From Methylophaga sp. (GTDB taxonomy: Bacteria; Pseudomonadota; Gammaproteobacteria; Nitrosococcales; Methylophagaceae): a stretch of 64,000 bases of DNA. Both the position numbers and the translations under genes were made by a program. The notes below the pieces were generated by a model, which worked only from the letters and a program-made list of their open reading frames with translations, had not been told where the DNA came from and did no database searches. The stretch covers positions 157,471-221,470 of the forward strand of contig NZ_VENF01000005.1 in assembly GCF_009711715.1 (NCBI RefSeq), given 5' to 3'. Positions 26,430-35,677 of the stretch are shown piece by piece (the first letter of the stretch is position 1; the number at the start of each line of letters is the position of its first letter).

Positions 26430-27019
26430 AGCTGTTCTTTGTAAGCAGTATCCCAGCCCCAGTTATCCGGGCGACCACCGCGGCGCACCACCCGGTTACG
26501 GAACAGGTCGGCAACAATATCGCCATCACCGGCCAGCAAGGCTTTGGTCGAGCACATCTCGGCGCAGAGTGGCAATTTTCCCTCGGCAAGGCGGTTACGA
26601 CCATATTTGTCGAGTTCGGCCTGCGAGTTGTCTTCTTCCGGACCGCCGGCACAGAAAGTGCATTTATCCATCTTGCCGCGGGCACCGAAGGCGCCTTCCT
26701 GTGGATATTGCGGAGCGCCGAACGGGCAGGCATAGAAACAGTAGCCACAGCCAATGCAGATATCCTTGTCATGTAACACCACCCCTTCAGGTGTGGTGTA
26801 GAAACAATCTACCGGACAGACCGCCTGACAAGGCGCATCACTGCAATGCATGCAGGCCACCGATATCGATTTTTCATCGCCGTGATGACCATCATCAATG
26901 GTCACGACCCGGCGACGGTTAATGCCCCAGGGCACCTCATGCTCGTTTTTACAGGCAGTGACACAGGCGTTGCATTCGATACAACGTTCGGCATCACAGA
27001 GAAACTTCATTCGAGCCAT
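26426..27019 (-). CDS. Formate dehydrogenase beta subunit, four [4Fe-4S] clusters
   Basis: Electron-transfer subunit, 197 residues, passing electrons from the molybdenum subunit to the cytochrome b. Four Cys groups are visible: CIECNACVTACKNEHE (residues 14-27), CMHCSDAPCQAVCPVDC, CIGCGYCFYACPFGAPQ and CTFC...CAEMC. Unlike E. coli FdnH it ends without a transmembrane helix. The gene follows fdhA by 16 bases and overlaps the start of the small lipoprotein gene. Confidence 0.93.
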   Translation of the reverse strand: MARMKFLCDAERCIECNACVTACKNEHEVPWGINRRRVVTIDDGHHGDEKSISVACMHCSDAPCQAVCPVDCFYTTPEGVVLHDKDICIGCGYCFYACPFGAPQYPQEGAFGARGKMDKCTFCAGGPEEDNSQAELDKYGRNRLAEGKLPLCAEMCSTKALLAGDGDIVADLFRNRVVRRGGRPDNWGWDTAYKEQL

Positions 27020-27035
27020 GATTTGACCTCTTTAC

Positions 27036-29930
27036 TTAAGCTGCTCTGACCCGACACAGCGAGACCTTAGTCTCCTGCATCATGGTCACGGAATCGTAGC
27101 CATAGGTGAAAACGACATTGCAGGATTCACCCAGAATATGCGGATCGGTGCCTTCCGGATACTTGTCCCGCAACACCTCACCCTGGTAGTGGCCACCGAA
27201 ATGGAACGGCATGAACACCGTACCGCGTTCCACCCGTTCAGTGACGAAGGCCATCACTTTAATCGAGCCGCCCTCAGGCCCATCGACCCAGACCATATCG
27301 CCGTGTTTGACATCGGCATTATTGGCATCGGCCGGATGGAGTTCGATAAACATGTCCTGCTGCAGTTCAGCCAGCCAGGGGTTGGAACGGGTTTCATCGC
27401 CGCCACCTTCATATTCCACCAGTCGTCCACTGGTCATAATCAGCGGAAATTCCTGGCTGAAGTCCTTGGCCTGTATTGAACCATAGCGGGTGGGCAGACG
27501 ATAAAAACTGCGTCGATCTTCATAGGTCGGATACTTCTCAACCAGATCCCGACGGTTGGTGTACAGCGGTTCACGGTGAATCGGGACCGGATCCGGAAAC
27601 TGCCAGACAATGGCTCTGGCCTTGGCGTTACCATAGGGTGCGCAACCATGATTGATAACGACACGCTGTATCCCGCCTGACAGGTCGGTTTTCCAGTTCC
27701 TGCCCTCAGCTTCTTTTTGTTCTTCCGGCGTCAACTCATTCCACCAGCCCAATTCTTTAAGCATATCGGCAGTGAACTCGGGATAGCCGTCTTTAATCTC
27801 CGAGCCTTCGGTGTAAGAATCCTCGGCCAGCAGGTTGACGCCATCCCGTTCCACCCCGAAACGGGCGCGGAACGGCAGACCACCGTCTTTGACCGGTACC
27901 GAGGTGTCATAAAGAATCGGGCTGCCTGGATGTTTCATCTCACCGGTCCCCCAGCAAGGCCACGGCAGACCATAATATTCACCATCACAGGGACCGCCCT
28001 GTGCCCGCAGAGTGGTTTTGTCAAAGGTATGCAGATTCTCTGACTGCAGTTTCATGCGCTCCGGTGTCTGACCGGTATAACCCACTGTCCACATGCCACG
28101 GTTATATTCACGGGTAATGTCTTCAATCAGCGGTTCTTCACCGTTGACCTGAATGTGTTTGCAAAGCTTATCGGCAAAACCGAACTTCTTGGCAAACTTG
28201 TACATGATGGTGTGATCAGGCAATGACTCAAATAACGGGTCGATGATCTGATGTCGCCACTGTACCGACCGGTTGGAAGAAGTAACCGAACCATAGGTTT
28301 CAAACTGGGTACAGGCTGGCAGCAGGTAAACACCATCAGTACGGTCATTCATAACAGCAGAGACGGTAGGATAGGGATCAATAATGACCAGCATATCCAG
28401 TTTTTCCATCGCCGCTTTCATTTCCGGACCGCGAGTCTGGCTATTGGGCGCATGACCCCAAAGCACCATGGCACGGATGATTTCGTTCTGGGCGATGTTT
28501 TCCTTATCTTCCAGCACCCCGTCTATCCAGCGGGAGACCGGAATACCGTTGGTATACATCGGCGACTGACCAGCGGTGGTAGGGCCCTCTTCACCCATAC
28601 CGGCTTCCGGCTCATAAACATGCTGGTCAAAGCGGTTTTTGAGCCATTCGTAATCGATATCCCATACCCGGGCCCAGTGTTTCCAGGCCCCCTCAGTCAG
28701 CCCGTAATAGCCGGGAAGACTGTGTGACAACACCCCGAAATCAGTCGCGCCCTGCACATTGTCATGGCCGCGGAAGATGTTGGTGCCGCCCCCGGAGACG
28801 CCCATATTTCCCAGCGCCAGCTGGAAGATACAGTAAGCACGGGTGTTGTTGTTACCAATTGTGTGCTGGGTTCCGCCCATGCACCAGACAAAAGTACCCG
28901 GACGATGGTCGGCCATGGTTTTGGCAGCCTTGTAGACTTCTGCTTCCTTGGCGCCGGTGACCCGCTCAACTTCAGCCGGTGTCCATTTGGCCACCTCTTT
29001 GCGGATCTCGTCCATGCCGTAAACCCGCTGGCGGATAAATTCCTTGTCTTCCCAGCCGTTGCCGAAAATATGCCAGAGCATACCCCAGACAAACGGCACA
29101 TCGGTGCCGGGACGAATGCGCACAAACTGGTCCGCATGCGCTGCGGTACGCGTCATCCGGGGATCCACAACAATCAGGGGCGCGCCGCGTTCCTTACCGC
29201 GGAAAATATGCTGCAGAGAGACCGGATGTGCTTCAGCCGGGTTGGCACCAATGATGAAAATGGCCTTGGCATTGTGAATATCATTGTAGGAGTTGGTCAT
29301 TGCCCCGTAGCCCCAGGTGTTGGCTACGCCGGCTACCGTCGTGGAATGACAGATCCGTGCCTGGTGATCAACATTATTGGTACCCCACAGCGCGGCAAAT
29401 TTACGGAACAGATAGGACTGTTCATTGGAGTATTTGGCACTGCCCAGCCAGTAGACTGAATCAGGGCCTGACTGCTCGCGGATAGCCAGCATGCGGTCAC
29501 CGACTTCTTCAATCGCCTGTTCCCAGCTTATCCGCTGCCATTTGCCATTCACTTTTTTCAGTGGATATTTGAGGCGTTTGTCACCGTGACCATGTTCACG
29601 GACCGAAGCGCCCTTGGCACAGTGAGCCCCCAGATTGAAAGGATGTTCAAAGCTGGGCTCCTGCCCGGTCCAGACCCCGTTCTGCACTTCAGCAATAACA
29701 CCACAGCCGACACTGCAGTGGGTACAGACACTGCGTTTCTTGGAAATTTCACCATCCGCGTAGCTGATACGTTGTTCTTCCGACGCCTCGGCTTTTTGCA
29801 TCATGGCTGGCGGCAACATCGACATAAAAGCCGCACCGCCGGCAGCAATCCCCGAGCCCTTCAGAAAAGCACGGCGATTAACCCCGTTCGATTGAGGGGA
29901 AGAAACGGATTCTCGTTTAGTCAGTTTCAT
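27036..29930 (-). CDS. Formate dehydrogenase alpha subunit, Tat-exported, Cys type
   Basis: Molybdopterin catalytic subunit, about 964 residues. The N-terminus carries a twin-arginine signal (NRRAFLKGSGIAAGG), so the folded enzyme goes to the periplasm. A [4Fe-4S] motif CTHCSVGCGVIAEVQ starts the bis-MGD domain; the metal ligand is Cys in HQARICHSTTV, so it is the selenium-free form; HVHDNVQGATDFG-type contacts appear as RGHDNVQGATDFG. It lies directly after fdhX and before fdhB. A GTG at 29939 would add three residues; ATG at 29930 was chosen. Confidence 0.94.
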   Translation of the reverse strand: MKLTKRESVSSPQSNGVNRRAFLKGSGIAAGGAAFMSMLPPAMMQKAEASEEQRISYADGEISKKRSVCTHCSVGCGVIAEVQNGVWTGQEPSFEHPFNLGAHCAKGASVREHGHGDKRLKYPLKKVNGKWQRISWEQAIEEVGDRMLAIREQSGPDSVYWLGSAKYSNEQSYLFRKFAALWGTNNVDHQARICHSTTVAGVANTWGYGAMTNSYNDIHNAKAIFIIGANPAEAHPVSLQHIFRGKERGAPLIVVDPRMTRTAAHADQFVRIRPGTDVPFVWGMLWHIFGNGWEDKEFIRQRVYGMDEIRKEVAKWTPAEVERVTGAKEAEVYKAAKTMADHRPGTFVWCMGGTQHTIGNNNTRAYCIFQLALGNMGVSGGGTNIFRGHDNVQGATDFGVLSHSLPGYYGLTEGAWKHWARVWDIDYEWLKNRFDQHVYEPEAGMGEEGPTTAGQSPMYTNGIPVSRWIDGVLEDKENIAQNEIIRAMVLWGHAPNSQTRGPEMKAAMEKLDMLVIIDPYPTVSAVMNDRTDGVYLLPACTQFETYGSVTSSNRSVQWRHQIIDPLFESLPDHTIMYKFAKKFGFADKLCKHIQVNGEEPLIEDITREYNRGMWTVGYTGQTPERMKLQSENLHTFDKTTLRAQGGPCDGEYYGLPWPCWGTGEMKHPGSPILYDTSVPVKDGGLPFRARFGVERDGVNLLAEDSYTEGSEIKDGYPEFTADMLKELGWWNELTPEEQKEAEGRNWKTDLSGGIQRVVINHGCAPYGNAKARAIVWQFPDPVPIHREPLYTNRRDLVEKYPTYEDRRSFYRLPTRYGSIQAKDFSQEFPLIMTSGRLVEYEGGGDETRSNPWLAELQQDMFIELHPADANNADVKHGDMVWVDGPEGGSIKVMAFVTERVERGTVFMPFHFGGHYQGEVLRDKYPEGTDPHILGESCNVVFTYGYDSVTMMQETKVSLCRVRAA

Positions 29931-29946
29931 AGCAGGCACTCAAGGC

Positions 29947-30159
29947 TTAGAAATCGGCAAGGCGGTAGTATGTTTCAACATGCTCAGTATGCTGATAGCC
30001 CTTTTGAGCGGGCGCCGGTTTGGCTTCTGAATCTGATGGCCGGGCAGTAGGTGTAGCCCGAACGACACCTGATGAAGCCGTCAAAGCGACCCCACCACCG
30101 ACTGCTGATGTCAGCTTGAACAGAAAGTCCCTGCGTGAGCGACTGTCTTGCGTGCTCAT
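29947..30159 (-). CDS. FdhX-type twin-arginine small protein
   Basis: This 70-residue product has a Tat motif (SRRDFLFKLTSAVGGGVAL) and a short tail ending in ETYYRLADF, the hallmark of the small formate dehydrogenase region Tat protein family that precedes fdhA in many proteobacteria. It may be a minor subunit or an export partner; its molecular role is not settled. GGAGG lies six bases before the ATG. It is the first gene of the exported-enzyme operon, with its own promoter just upstream. Confidence 0.88.
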   Translation of the reverse strand: MSTQDSRSRRDFLFKLTSAVGGGVALTASSGVVRATPTARPSDSEAKPAPAQKGYQHTEHVETYYRLADF

Positions 30160-30249
30160 AACGCCTCCGAAAACCGATTGCCGAGGTTGTTCCTCAACAG
30201 TGAATCAACGCAGACAGGGTATGCCTGCTCTTTATTAGTTTTAACTATG

Positions 30250-30278
30250 AGTATCGCGCAGCTAATGTGGCGTATCAA
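30250..30278 (-). promoter_or_regulatory. Sigma-70-type promoter for fdhX-fdhA
   Basis: On the minus strand, TTGATA and GATACT are separated by 17 bases, a good -35/-10 pair, about 90 bases before the fdhX start. It implies that the exported-enzyme genes can be transcribed separately from the torD/ferredoxin genes. Confidence 0.55.
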
Positions 30279-30309
30279 GGGTTTATTGATGAAATATGTC
30301 AATCATTAC

Positions 30310-30873
30310 CTATTTCATCGCCTGCGCCTCAGCCTGCATGAAAATCCTGCCAAAATTGGCTAAATGGCGGTAGAAAACCGCGCTGTCAGCGGTAGCCAAA
30401 TCCGCAAAAAATTGATTCGCCCAGGGAGAAATATGTCTGCTGAAGAATGTCGCGGCATCTATAACCGGCGTACCCTGCGCAGTGAGGATCATCCGCATCA
30501 CATCACATTCCGCAGCAATATGATCTTCCGGCTCTTTCCTGTCCTGTTGCCGCTCCAGGCCCAGCAAAGCCAGGTCCTGACGCAATTTGGCGAGCGGTTT
30601 TTCATGCAGAAAGCCTGTCTGGTAGAAAGAACCATAGGGAATGACCTCGCCCTGGCTCAGACCGATGAAAAGATCATTAAACTCCTGTTCCGTTTCCGCT
30701 GCCTGCGCAGCCCCGGCGGCCTGTTTCAGTCCCTGCCATGCCCGGCCCATTTCGGAATCCGGATCACTTATCTCCACTCCGGCTATATTTTCCAGCAGAC
30801 TCTGTGCCGGTGGCGCCGCCAGTAATGTTGCCAGCAGTGCATAATGTTGTGCCCGCCACGCATCCTGCTCCAT
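30310..30873 (-). CDS. TorD/DmsD family chaperone for formate dehydrogenase
   Basis: All-helical cytoplasmic redox-enzyme maturation protein, 187 residues. The family motif is EFNDLFIGLSQGEVIPYGSFY (residues 63-83), and PEDHIAAECDVM and HISPWANQFFADL match the later helices. Such chaperones bind the Tat signal of their molybdoenzyme and guide cofactor insertion, so its client is probably FdhA, the next catalytic gene downstream. It follows the ferredoxin gene by 31 bases. Confidence 0.9.
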   Translation of the reverse strand: MEQDAWRAQHYALLATLLAAPPAQSLLENIAGVEISDPDSEMGRAWQGLKQAAGAAQAAETEQEFNDLFIGLSQGEVIPYGSFYQTGFLHEKPLAKLRQDLALLGLERQQDRKEPEDHIAAECDVMRMILTAQGTPVIDAATFFSRHISPWANQFFADLATADSAVFYRHLANFGRIFMQAEAQAMK

Positions 30874-30904
30874 GTCTCAGACCTTCTCTTTTGTCATGCT
30901 TGAT

Positions 30905-32461
30905 TTATTGATTAAACATCGATTTGACCCGGCAATCTTCACACATTTTCAGCCGGTCCAGCGCCTGCCCCTGGAACATCGGATGATCCGAGAGTTTGCC
31001 TATCATGGTGTCGATCATTTTCTGGGTCGCAAACGCCTTGTTACATCGGATACAGTTGAAAACCGGCTCTTCATGTAACAAGCGCTTCTGCCTGGCTTGG
31101 TTTCTGTCGAAAACATAGCGTGGCACAAGCGCTATCGCGTCTTCCGGGCAGGCCGTCTCACACAGGCCGCATTGCACGCAGAGGTCTTCGATAAAGTGCA
31201 GCTGCGGTTGGTCGACCCCATCAACGACAGCACCGACCGGACACACAGACACACAGGACATACACAAGGTACAGGCTTGTTTGTCGACGGTAATTTCACC
31301 AAAAGCGGCGTCTGCAGACAGCGACATCAATGCTGGCTGCTGCGGTGCCTGGTGATGCAAGTGGCTCAGTGCCATGGTTGTCATCCGCCGTTTATCATTG
31401 ACACCGGCAAAGCGTGCGGGCTCAATCTCAACAATCTGGGGGGACTGAGCCAAGGAAGACTGCAAGACCTCTATCTCACGGCTGTGAAAATAATCAATAC
31501 GACGATCTGACAGACCCAACTCAGCCAGCATGGCATTGCTTTCCTGCATGCTGCGCTGCAATTCCTGCCAGTCATGGTCCTCATGGCTGCCCGCATCCCA
31601 GATGAGTATCCGCGACACTCCATAAGCAAAGGCGGTCAACCAGAAAGGCTGTCCCAGTGCGCCGATTTCTTCTATTGAGAACGGCAACACATCATCGGCT
31701 AACGGATACTCATAGGCCTCAAGCTGCTGTAGCCCCAGATTTTCATCATGAATCAGTAACTGCGGCGGCTGTGATTCAATATGGCCGTACTCCTGCATCA
31801 TCTGCCGCAGCCGGTTAACACTGATATCCAGCGTCGGCAGGGCATAACTGATAGCTCCGGAAGGACACACCACGGTACAGCTGCCGCAGCCCTGACACAG
31901 ATTCGGATTGACATTAATTAAATCTCCGCCGCTGCTGACCGCCTCGGCAGGACAGGCATCAATACAATTGGTACAGCCTTTGACACCACGACGACTGTGG
32001 GCACAGATATCCGGGTTGTAATCAAAAAAACGCGGCTTATCGAACTCACCGACCAGTTCCGGTAATTGCTGAAGGGCTTCAGCCAGCGCCTGCGGGTCTT
32101 CACCGGGAGCAAAATAGCCCAGTGGCGGAACTTTGCTCGTAATCATCGGGGTGTCACCCAGATCCAGCACCAGATCGACTGTCAGCTCATGCTCACCGAA
32201 ACGAGCCTGAAATGCACCCAGCCAGCCAGTCAACTCTGTCAAAGGCTGGCGAATAACGGTCACAGATTCGTCAGCCTCAAGCGCCCGCTCATCGCTGGCA
32301 TAGCCATACAGGGAGAGCGCAGACAGCCTTGGCATGATCCGGTTCAGGATGTCGGCCGGGCCGATCAGCAGGCAACGGCCGCTGGATTCGAAGCTGACTT
32401 GTTCCTGGGGCTCAATCGTTATCTGCCCGGCTTCTAGCACGGCTCTATGCAAAGTCTTCAT
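30905..32461 (-). CDS. Multi-cluster ferredoxin-like protein of the formate dehydrogenase locus
   Basis: This 518-residue protein has two ferredoxin pairs: CTNCIDACPAEAV plus CQGCGSCTVVCPSGAI near residues 160-200, and CTLCMSCVSVCPVGAV plus CVQCGLCETACPEDAI near 395-440, with CIRCNKAF and CEDCR near the end. The large spacers look structured. It is a soluble electron carrier or assembly factor that recurs next to TorD and DUF3305/DUF3306 in formate dehydrogenase loci; its reaction is not known. AGAGAGG abuts the ATG, so a TTG three codons later (32452) may be the used start. It overlaps DUF3306 by 17 bases. Confidence 0.85.
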   Translation of the reverse strand: MKTLHRAVLEAGQITIEPQEQVSFESSGRCLLIGPADILNRIMPRLSALSLYGYASDERALEADESVTVIRQPLTELTGWLGAFQARFGEHELTVDLVLDLGDTPMITSKVPPLGYFAPGEDPQALAEALQQLPELVGEFDKPRFFDYNPDICAHSRRGVKGCTNCIDACPAEAVSSGGDLINVNPNLCQGCGSCTVVCPSGAISYALPTLDISVNRLRQMMQEYGHIESQPPQLLIHDENLGLQQLEAYEYPLADDVLPFSIEEIGALGQPFWLTAFAYGVSRILIWDAGSHEDHDWQELQRSMQESNAMLAELGLSDRRIDYFHSREIEVLQSSLAQSPQIVEIEPARFAGVNDKRRMTTMALSHLHHQAPQQPALMSLSADAAFGEITVDKQACTLCMSCVSVCPVGAVVDGVDQPQLHFIEDLCVQCGLCETACPEDAIALVPRYVFDRNQARQKRLLHEEPVFNCIRCNKAFATQKMIDTMIGKLSDHPMFQGQALDRLKMCEDCRVKSMFNQ

Positions 32462-32906
32462 CCTCTCTGTAATCGCCTTTGTTGTTATCTTGCTGGCGAT
32501 CTGTTTCCACTGCAGCCTTGTTTTCAGGCATTTGCGGCGGCCGGGTTTTCTCCTCGGCCAGCTTCAGCATGCGTTTCATGTCCTGCGTGACGATATCACC
32601 CAGCCCGGCAAAACGGGTGAAATCATCATCATATTCGTTCAAACCATCACGGACATTAAATTCAGGCTTACGAAACAAGCTACGCAGCGCGGCTTTTTTG
32701 GTCTCGGCGTCGACATCCTCGCGCTGCCAGACCGGTATCGTTTCAGACTGCGCCTCAACAGCAGACTCACTGCTGTTACCGTCTGTTTCATTGGCGCTTG
32801 TCGTGGTCTCTGCCGGCAAACTGTCCGGGGCATTTTCAGTGTCTTTTTCCAGTTTGCGTTTGGACCAGCGGCTCAGAAACCCCTTGTCTTCCTGTTCCCG
32901 GCTCAT
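32445..32906 (-). CDS. DUF3306 protein
   Basis: This 153-residue product begins with the DUF3306 signature GFLSRWSKRKLE, has a low-complexity acidic Ser/Thr/Glu middle, then PVWQREDVDAETKKAALRSLFRKPEFNVRDGLNEYDDDFT, the conserved core (quoted as positions about 59-98). It is predicted to be soluble and partly disordered. DUF3306 is known mainly from bacterial formate dehydrogenase operons, where it pairs with DUF3305 and ferredoxin; function unknown. The start overlaps the DUF3305 stop as ATGA. Confidence 0.85.
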   Translation of the reverse strand: MSREQEDKGFLSRWSKRKLEKDTENAPDSLPAETTTSANETDGNSSESAVEAQSETIPVWQREDVDAETKKAALRSLFRKPEFNVRDGLNEYDDDFTRFAGLGDIVTQDMKRMLKLAEEKTRPPQMPENKAAVETDRQQDNNKGDYREDEDFA

Positions 32907-33376
32907 TGTGACTCCCCTTTTTCAGCCTCATGCCATTTGCGACGACGGCGTTTTTTGGGCGCGCTCGGTTGATAATGTGCCACCACAAAATGCTCCAGCC
33001 AGACACACAGGGCATCGGCCAGTGGCGCATCAAGCACGACTTCATCGGTTTCCATAAAAGAAGCCGCTTCATCAAAATCAACGGTGGCCAGCATCGGCGC
33101 CAGCGAATCGCCCTCTTCGCTGCAGATGAGATAGCCCTTGGGTGTACCGGACATCAGGTTGTGATAATAAGCATCGCAGTGTTGCTTATAGAGTTGAAAT
33201 TGCAATTCAGTGAGATAAACCAGTTCGCCCTCGCTGGCTGCCTGCTGCAGGGTGGTTTCATCCAGTCCGGGCAGAAAACCCAGCAATTTCCACGACACTT
33301 TCAACCAGCGATGCTGACTGGGTTTTCTCAGCAATACGGCAGTGACCGGAAAATGGGCGGAAGCTGAATCCTGCAT
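32903..33376 (-). CDS. DUF3305 protein
   Basis: This 157-residue product has the DUF3305 layout: FPVTAVLLRKPSQHRWLKVSW at the N-terminus, ELQFQLYKQHCDAYYHNLMSG in the middle, and a basic tail (PKKRRRRKWHEA). It is soluble, with no signal peptide. It is the first gene of the maturation block DUF3305-DUF3306-ferredoxin-TorD that precedes fdhX-fdhA and lies 40 bases after parC, too close for a long separate promoter region. Its role in formate dehydrogenase is inferred from context only. Confidence 0.85.
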   Translation of the reverse strand: MQDSASAHFPVTAVLLRKPSQHRWLKVSWKLLGFLPGLDETTLQQAASEGELVYLTELQFQLYKQHCDAYYHNLMSGTPKGYLICSEEGDSLAPMLATVDFDEAASFMETDEVVLDAPLADALCVWLEHFVVAHYQPSAPKKRRRRKWHEAEKGESQ

Positions 33377-33415
33377 AACTCTATGACTGATAAATCGATC
33401 TAAAGTTTAGCGCCG

Positions 33416-35659
33416 TTAATCAGCGACTTCGACCCCACTCACTTTCTGTAAGCCGCGCGGCAGTTTATGTCCGCGTTTACCTCGCTCACCGGCGTAATGC
33501 GCCAGATCGCCCGGTTTCAGGGTCAGATGTCGACGCCCCGCATGCAGTGTCAGGCTGCTTTCCTGTGGCACGATAATCACGGATTGCATCCATTCCTGAC
33601 CGGCACTGAAGCGTGCCTGCGGGATGTTGATCAGCCTGACCCCCTTACCCTTGTTGAGCGTCGGAATTTCACTGGCAGGGAAGACCAGCAGACGGCCATC
33701 ACCGGAAGCGACAGCAATCTGATCCTGTTCCGGGTTATCCAGCAACAGCGGGGGTAGAATCTGGGCGCCATCCGGCACATTAAATACCGCTTTACCCGCC
33801 TTGTTCTTAGCCAGCAGATTATCCAGCGTCGTCACAAAACCATAACCCGCGGTGTTAGTGAGCAATACCGGTTTGTCCCCTTCATCGACGGCGAGTACCG
33901 CAGCAAAACGGACTTCCGGCGGCGACTGCAGGCGACCACTCAAGGGTTCGCCCTGCCCCCGCGCGGAAGGCAGCGAATGTGCTGACAGCGAATAGCTGCG
34001 GCCACTCTCATCAAGAAAAACAATCTGCTGGTTACTGCGTGCTTTGACTGAGGTCAGATAGCGGTCACCCGTACGGTAATTGAGCGATACAGGATCAACA
34101 TCATGGCCCTTGGCTGCACGCACCCAGCCGCTTTCAGACAGCACGATGGTCAGCGGTTCGGTCGGCAGCAGTTCGGTGGCATCCAGGGCCTTGGCAGCCT
34201 TGCGTTCCACAATGGGTGAGCGGCGTTCATCACCGTATTTTTCTGCATCCGCAGTCAGTTCCTTGCGAATCAGGGTTTTCAGACGATTATCAGAACTCAG
34301 CAGCAGTTCCAGTTGTTTGCGCTCCTTGGACAATTCGTCCTGCTCGCCGCGGATTTTCATTTCTTCCAGTTTGGCCAAGTGACGTAAACGCAACTCGAGA
34401 ATGGCTTCCGCCTGGCGGTCGCTGATGCCGAAGCGTTCCATCATCACCTGCTTGGGCTCATCCTTGTGACGGATGATGGCAATGACTTCATCGATGTTGA
34501 GATAGGCAATCAGCAAGCCTTCCAGCACATGCATCCGATCCAGCACTTTGTCGAGCCGGTACTGCAAGCGCCGGCGTACTGTGGTGACACGATACTCCAG
34601 CCATTCCAGCAGCATATCCCGCAGGTTTTTGACCTGCGGCCGGCCATCCATGCCGATCATGTTCATATTAATGCGGTGACTGCGCTCCAGATCGGTGGTG
34701 GCAAACAGATGAGACATCAGTCCGTCGACATCGACCCGGTTGGAACGCGGCACAATCACCAACCGGACCAGGTGTTCGTGATCCGATTCATCACGCAGGT
34801 CGGCGACCATAGGCAGTTTTTTGGCCTGCATCTGGGCCGCGATCTGTTCCAGAATTCTGGCACCGGAGACCTGGTAGGGTAAAGCATCAATAATGATTTC
34901 ACCGTCCTCTTTCTCGTAGGAGGCGCGCTGCTTGACCGAACCATGGCCGGTCTCATAAATGCGGCGGATTTCCTCACGACTGGAGACAATTTCAGCCCCG
35001 GTGGGGAAATCCGGACCCTGGATATCTTCCAGAATCTCATCCAGTGTCGTTCGGGAGGACTTGAGCAGTTTCAGACAGGCTTCCACCACTTCCCGCAGAT
35101 TGTGCGGCGGCACATCGGTGGCCATGCCCACAGCAATACCGGTGGTGCCGTTCAGCAGCAGATTGGGCAAGCGCGCCGGTAACAGTGACGGTTCATCCAT
35201 GGTACCGTCGAAATTGGGCACCCAGTCCGCCGTGCCCTGCCCCAGTTCGCTCAGCAGCACCTGGGCATAAGGTGCCAGCCGGGCCTCGGTGTAACGCATC
35301 GCGGCAAAGGATTTGGGATCATCAATAGAGCCCCAGTTACCCTGTCCGTCAATCAGTGGATAGCGGTAGGAAAACGGCTGCGCCATCAACACCATGGCTT
35401 CATAACAGGCCGAGTCACCATGTGGATGGTATTTACCCAGCACGTCACCGACGGTACGTGCCGATTTCTTGTGTTTGGACAGGGCGCTCAGGCCCAGTTC
35501 AGACATCGCATAGATAATGCGTCTCTGAACCGGTTTCAGGCCGTCACCTATATGTGGCAGCGCCCGGTCCAGAATGACGTACATTGAATAATCCAGATAG
35601 GCTTTTTCCGTGAAGTCACGCAGTGACAGCTGTTCCAAATCATCGACAATGGCAGTCAT
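33416..35659 (-). CDS. parC: DNA topoisomerase IV subunit A
   Basis: Breakage-reunion subunit of topoisomerase IV, which unlinks daughter chromosomes. The catalytic Tyr is in [13 protein letters not shown], the quinolone-determining segment reads [17 protein letters not shown] with the usual Ser and Glu, and the C-terminal beta-pinwheel repeats begin near residue 500. The 747-residue length fits ParC rather than GyrA (no GyrA box). It follows parE by 18 bases. Confidence 0.96.
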   Translation of the reverse strand: MTAIVDDLEQLSLRDFTEKAYLDYSMYVILDRALPHIGDGLKPVQRRIIYAMSELGLSALSKHKKSARTVGDVLGKYHPHGDSACYEAMVLMAQPFSYRYPLIDGQGNWGSIDDPKSFAAMRYTEARLAPYAQVLLSELGQGTADWVPNFDGTMDEPSLLPARLPNLLLNGTTGIAVGMATDVPPHNLREVVEACLKLLKSSRTTLDEILEDIQGPDFPTGAEIVSSREEIRRIYETGHGSVKQRASYEKEDGEIIIDALPYQVSGARILEQIAAQMQAKKLPMVADLRDESDHEHLVRLVIVPRSNRVDVDGLMSHLFATTDLERSHRINMNMIGMDGRPQVKNLRDMLLEWLEYRVTTVRRRLQYRLDKVLDRMHVLEGLLIAYLNIDEVIAIIRHKDEPKQVMMERFGISDRQAEAILELRLRHLAKLEEMKIRGEQDELSKERKQLELLLSSDNRLKTLIRKELTADAEKYGDERRSPIVERKAAKALDATELLPTEPLTIVLSESGWVRAAKGHDVDPVSLNYRTGDRYLTSVKARSNQQIVFLDESGRSYSLSAHSLPSARGQGEPLSGRLQSPPEVRFAAVLAVDEGDKPVLLTNTAGYGFVTTLDNLLAKNKAGKAVFNVPDGAQILPPLLLDNPEQDQIAVASGDGRLLVFPASEIPTLNKGKGVRLINIPQARFSAGQEWMQSVIIVPQESSLTLHAGRRHLTLKPGDLAHYAGERGKRGHKLPRGLQKVSGVEVAD

Positions 35660-35677
35660 GGTCTTTTCTCTTGTTGC

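Noticed and set aside
27036..29930. Selenocysteine codon in formate dehydrogenase
   Set aside because: The residue at the metal position is encoded by a Cys codon in both FDH catalytic genes and there is no in-frame TGA.
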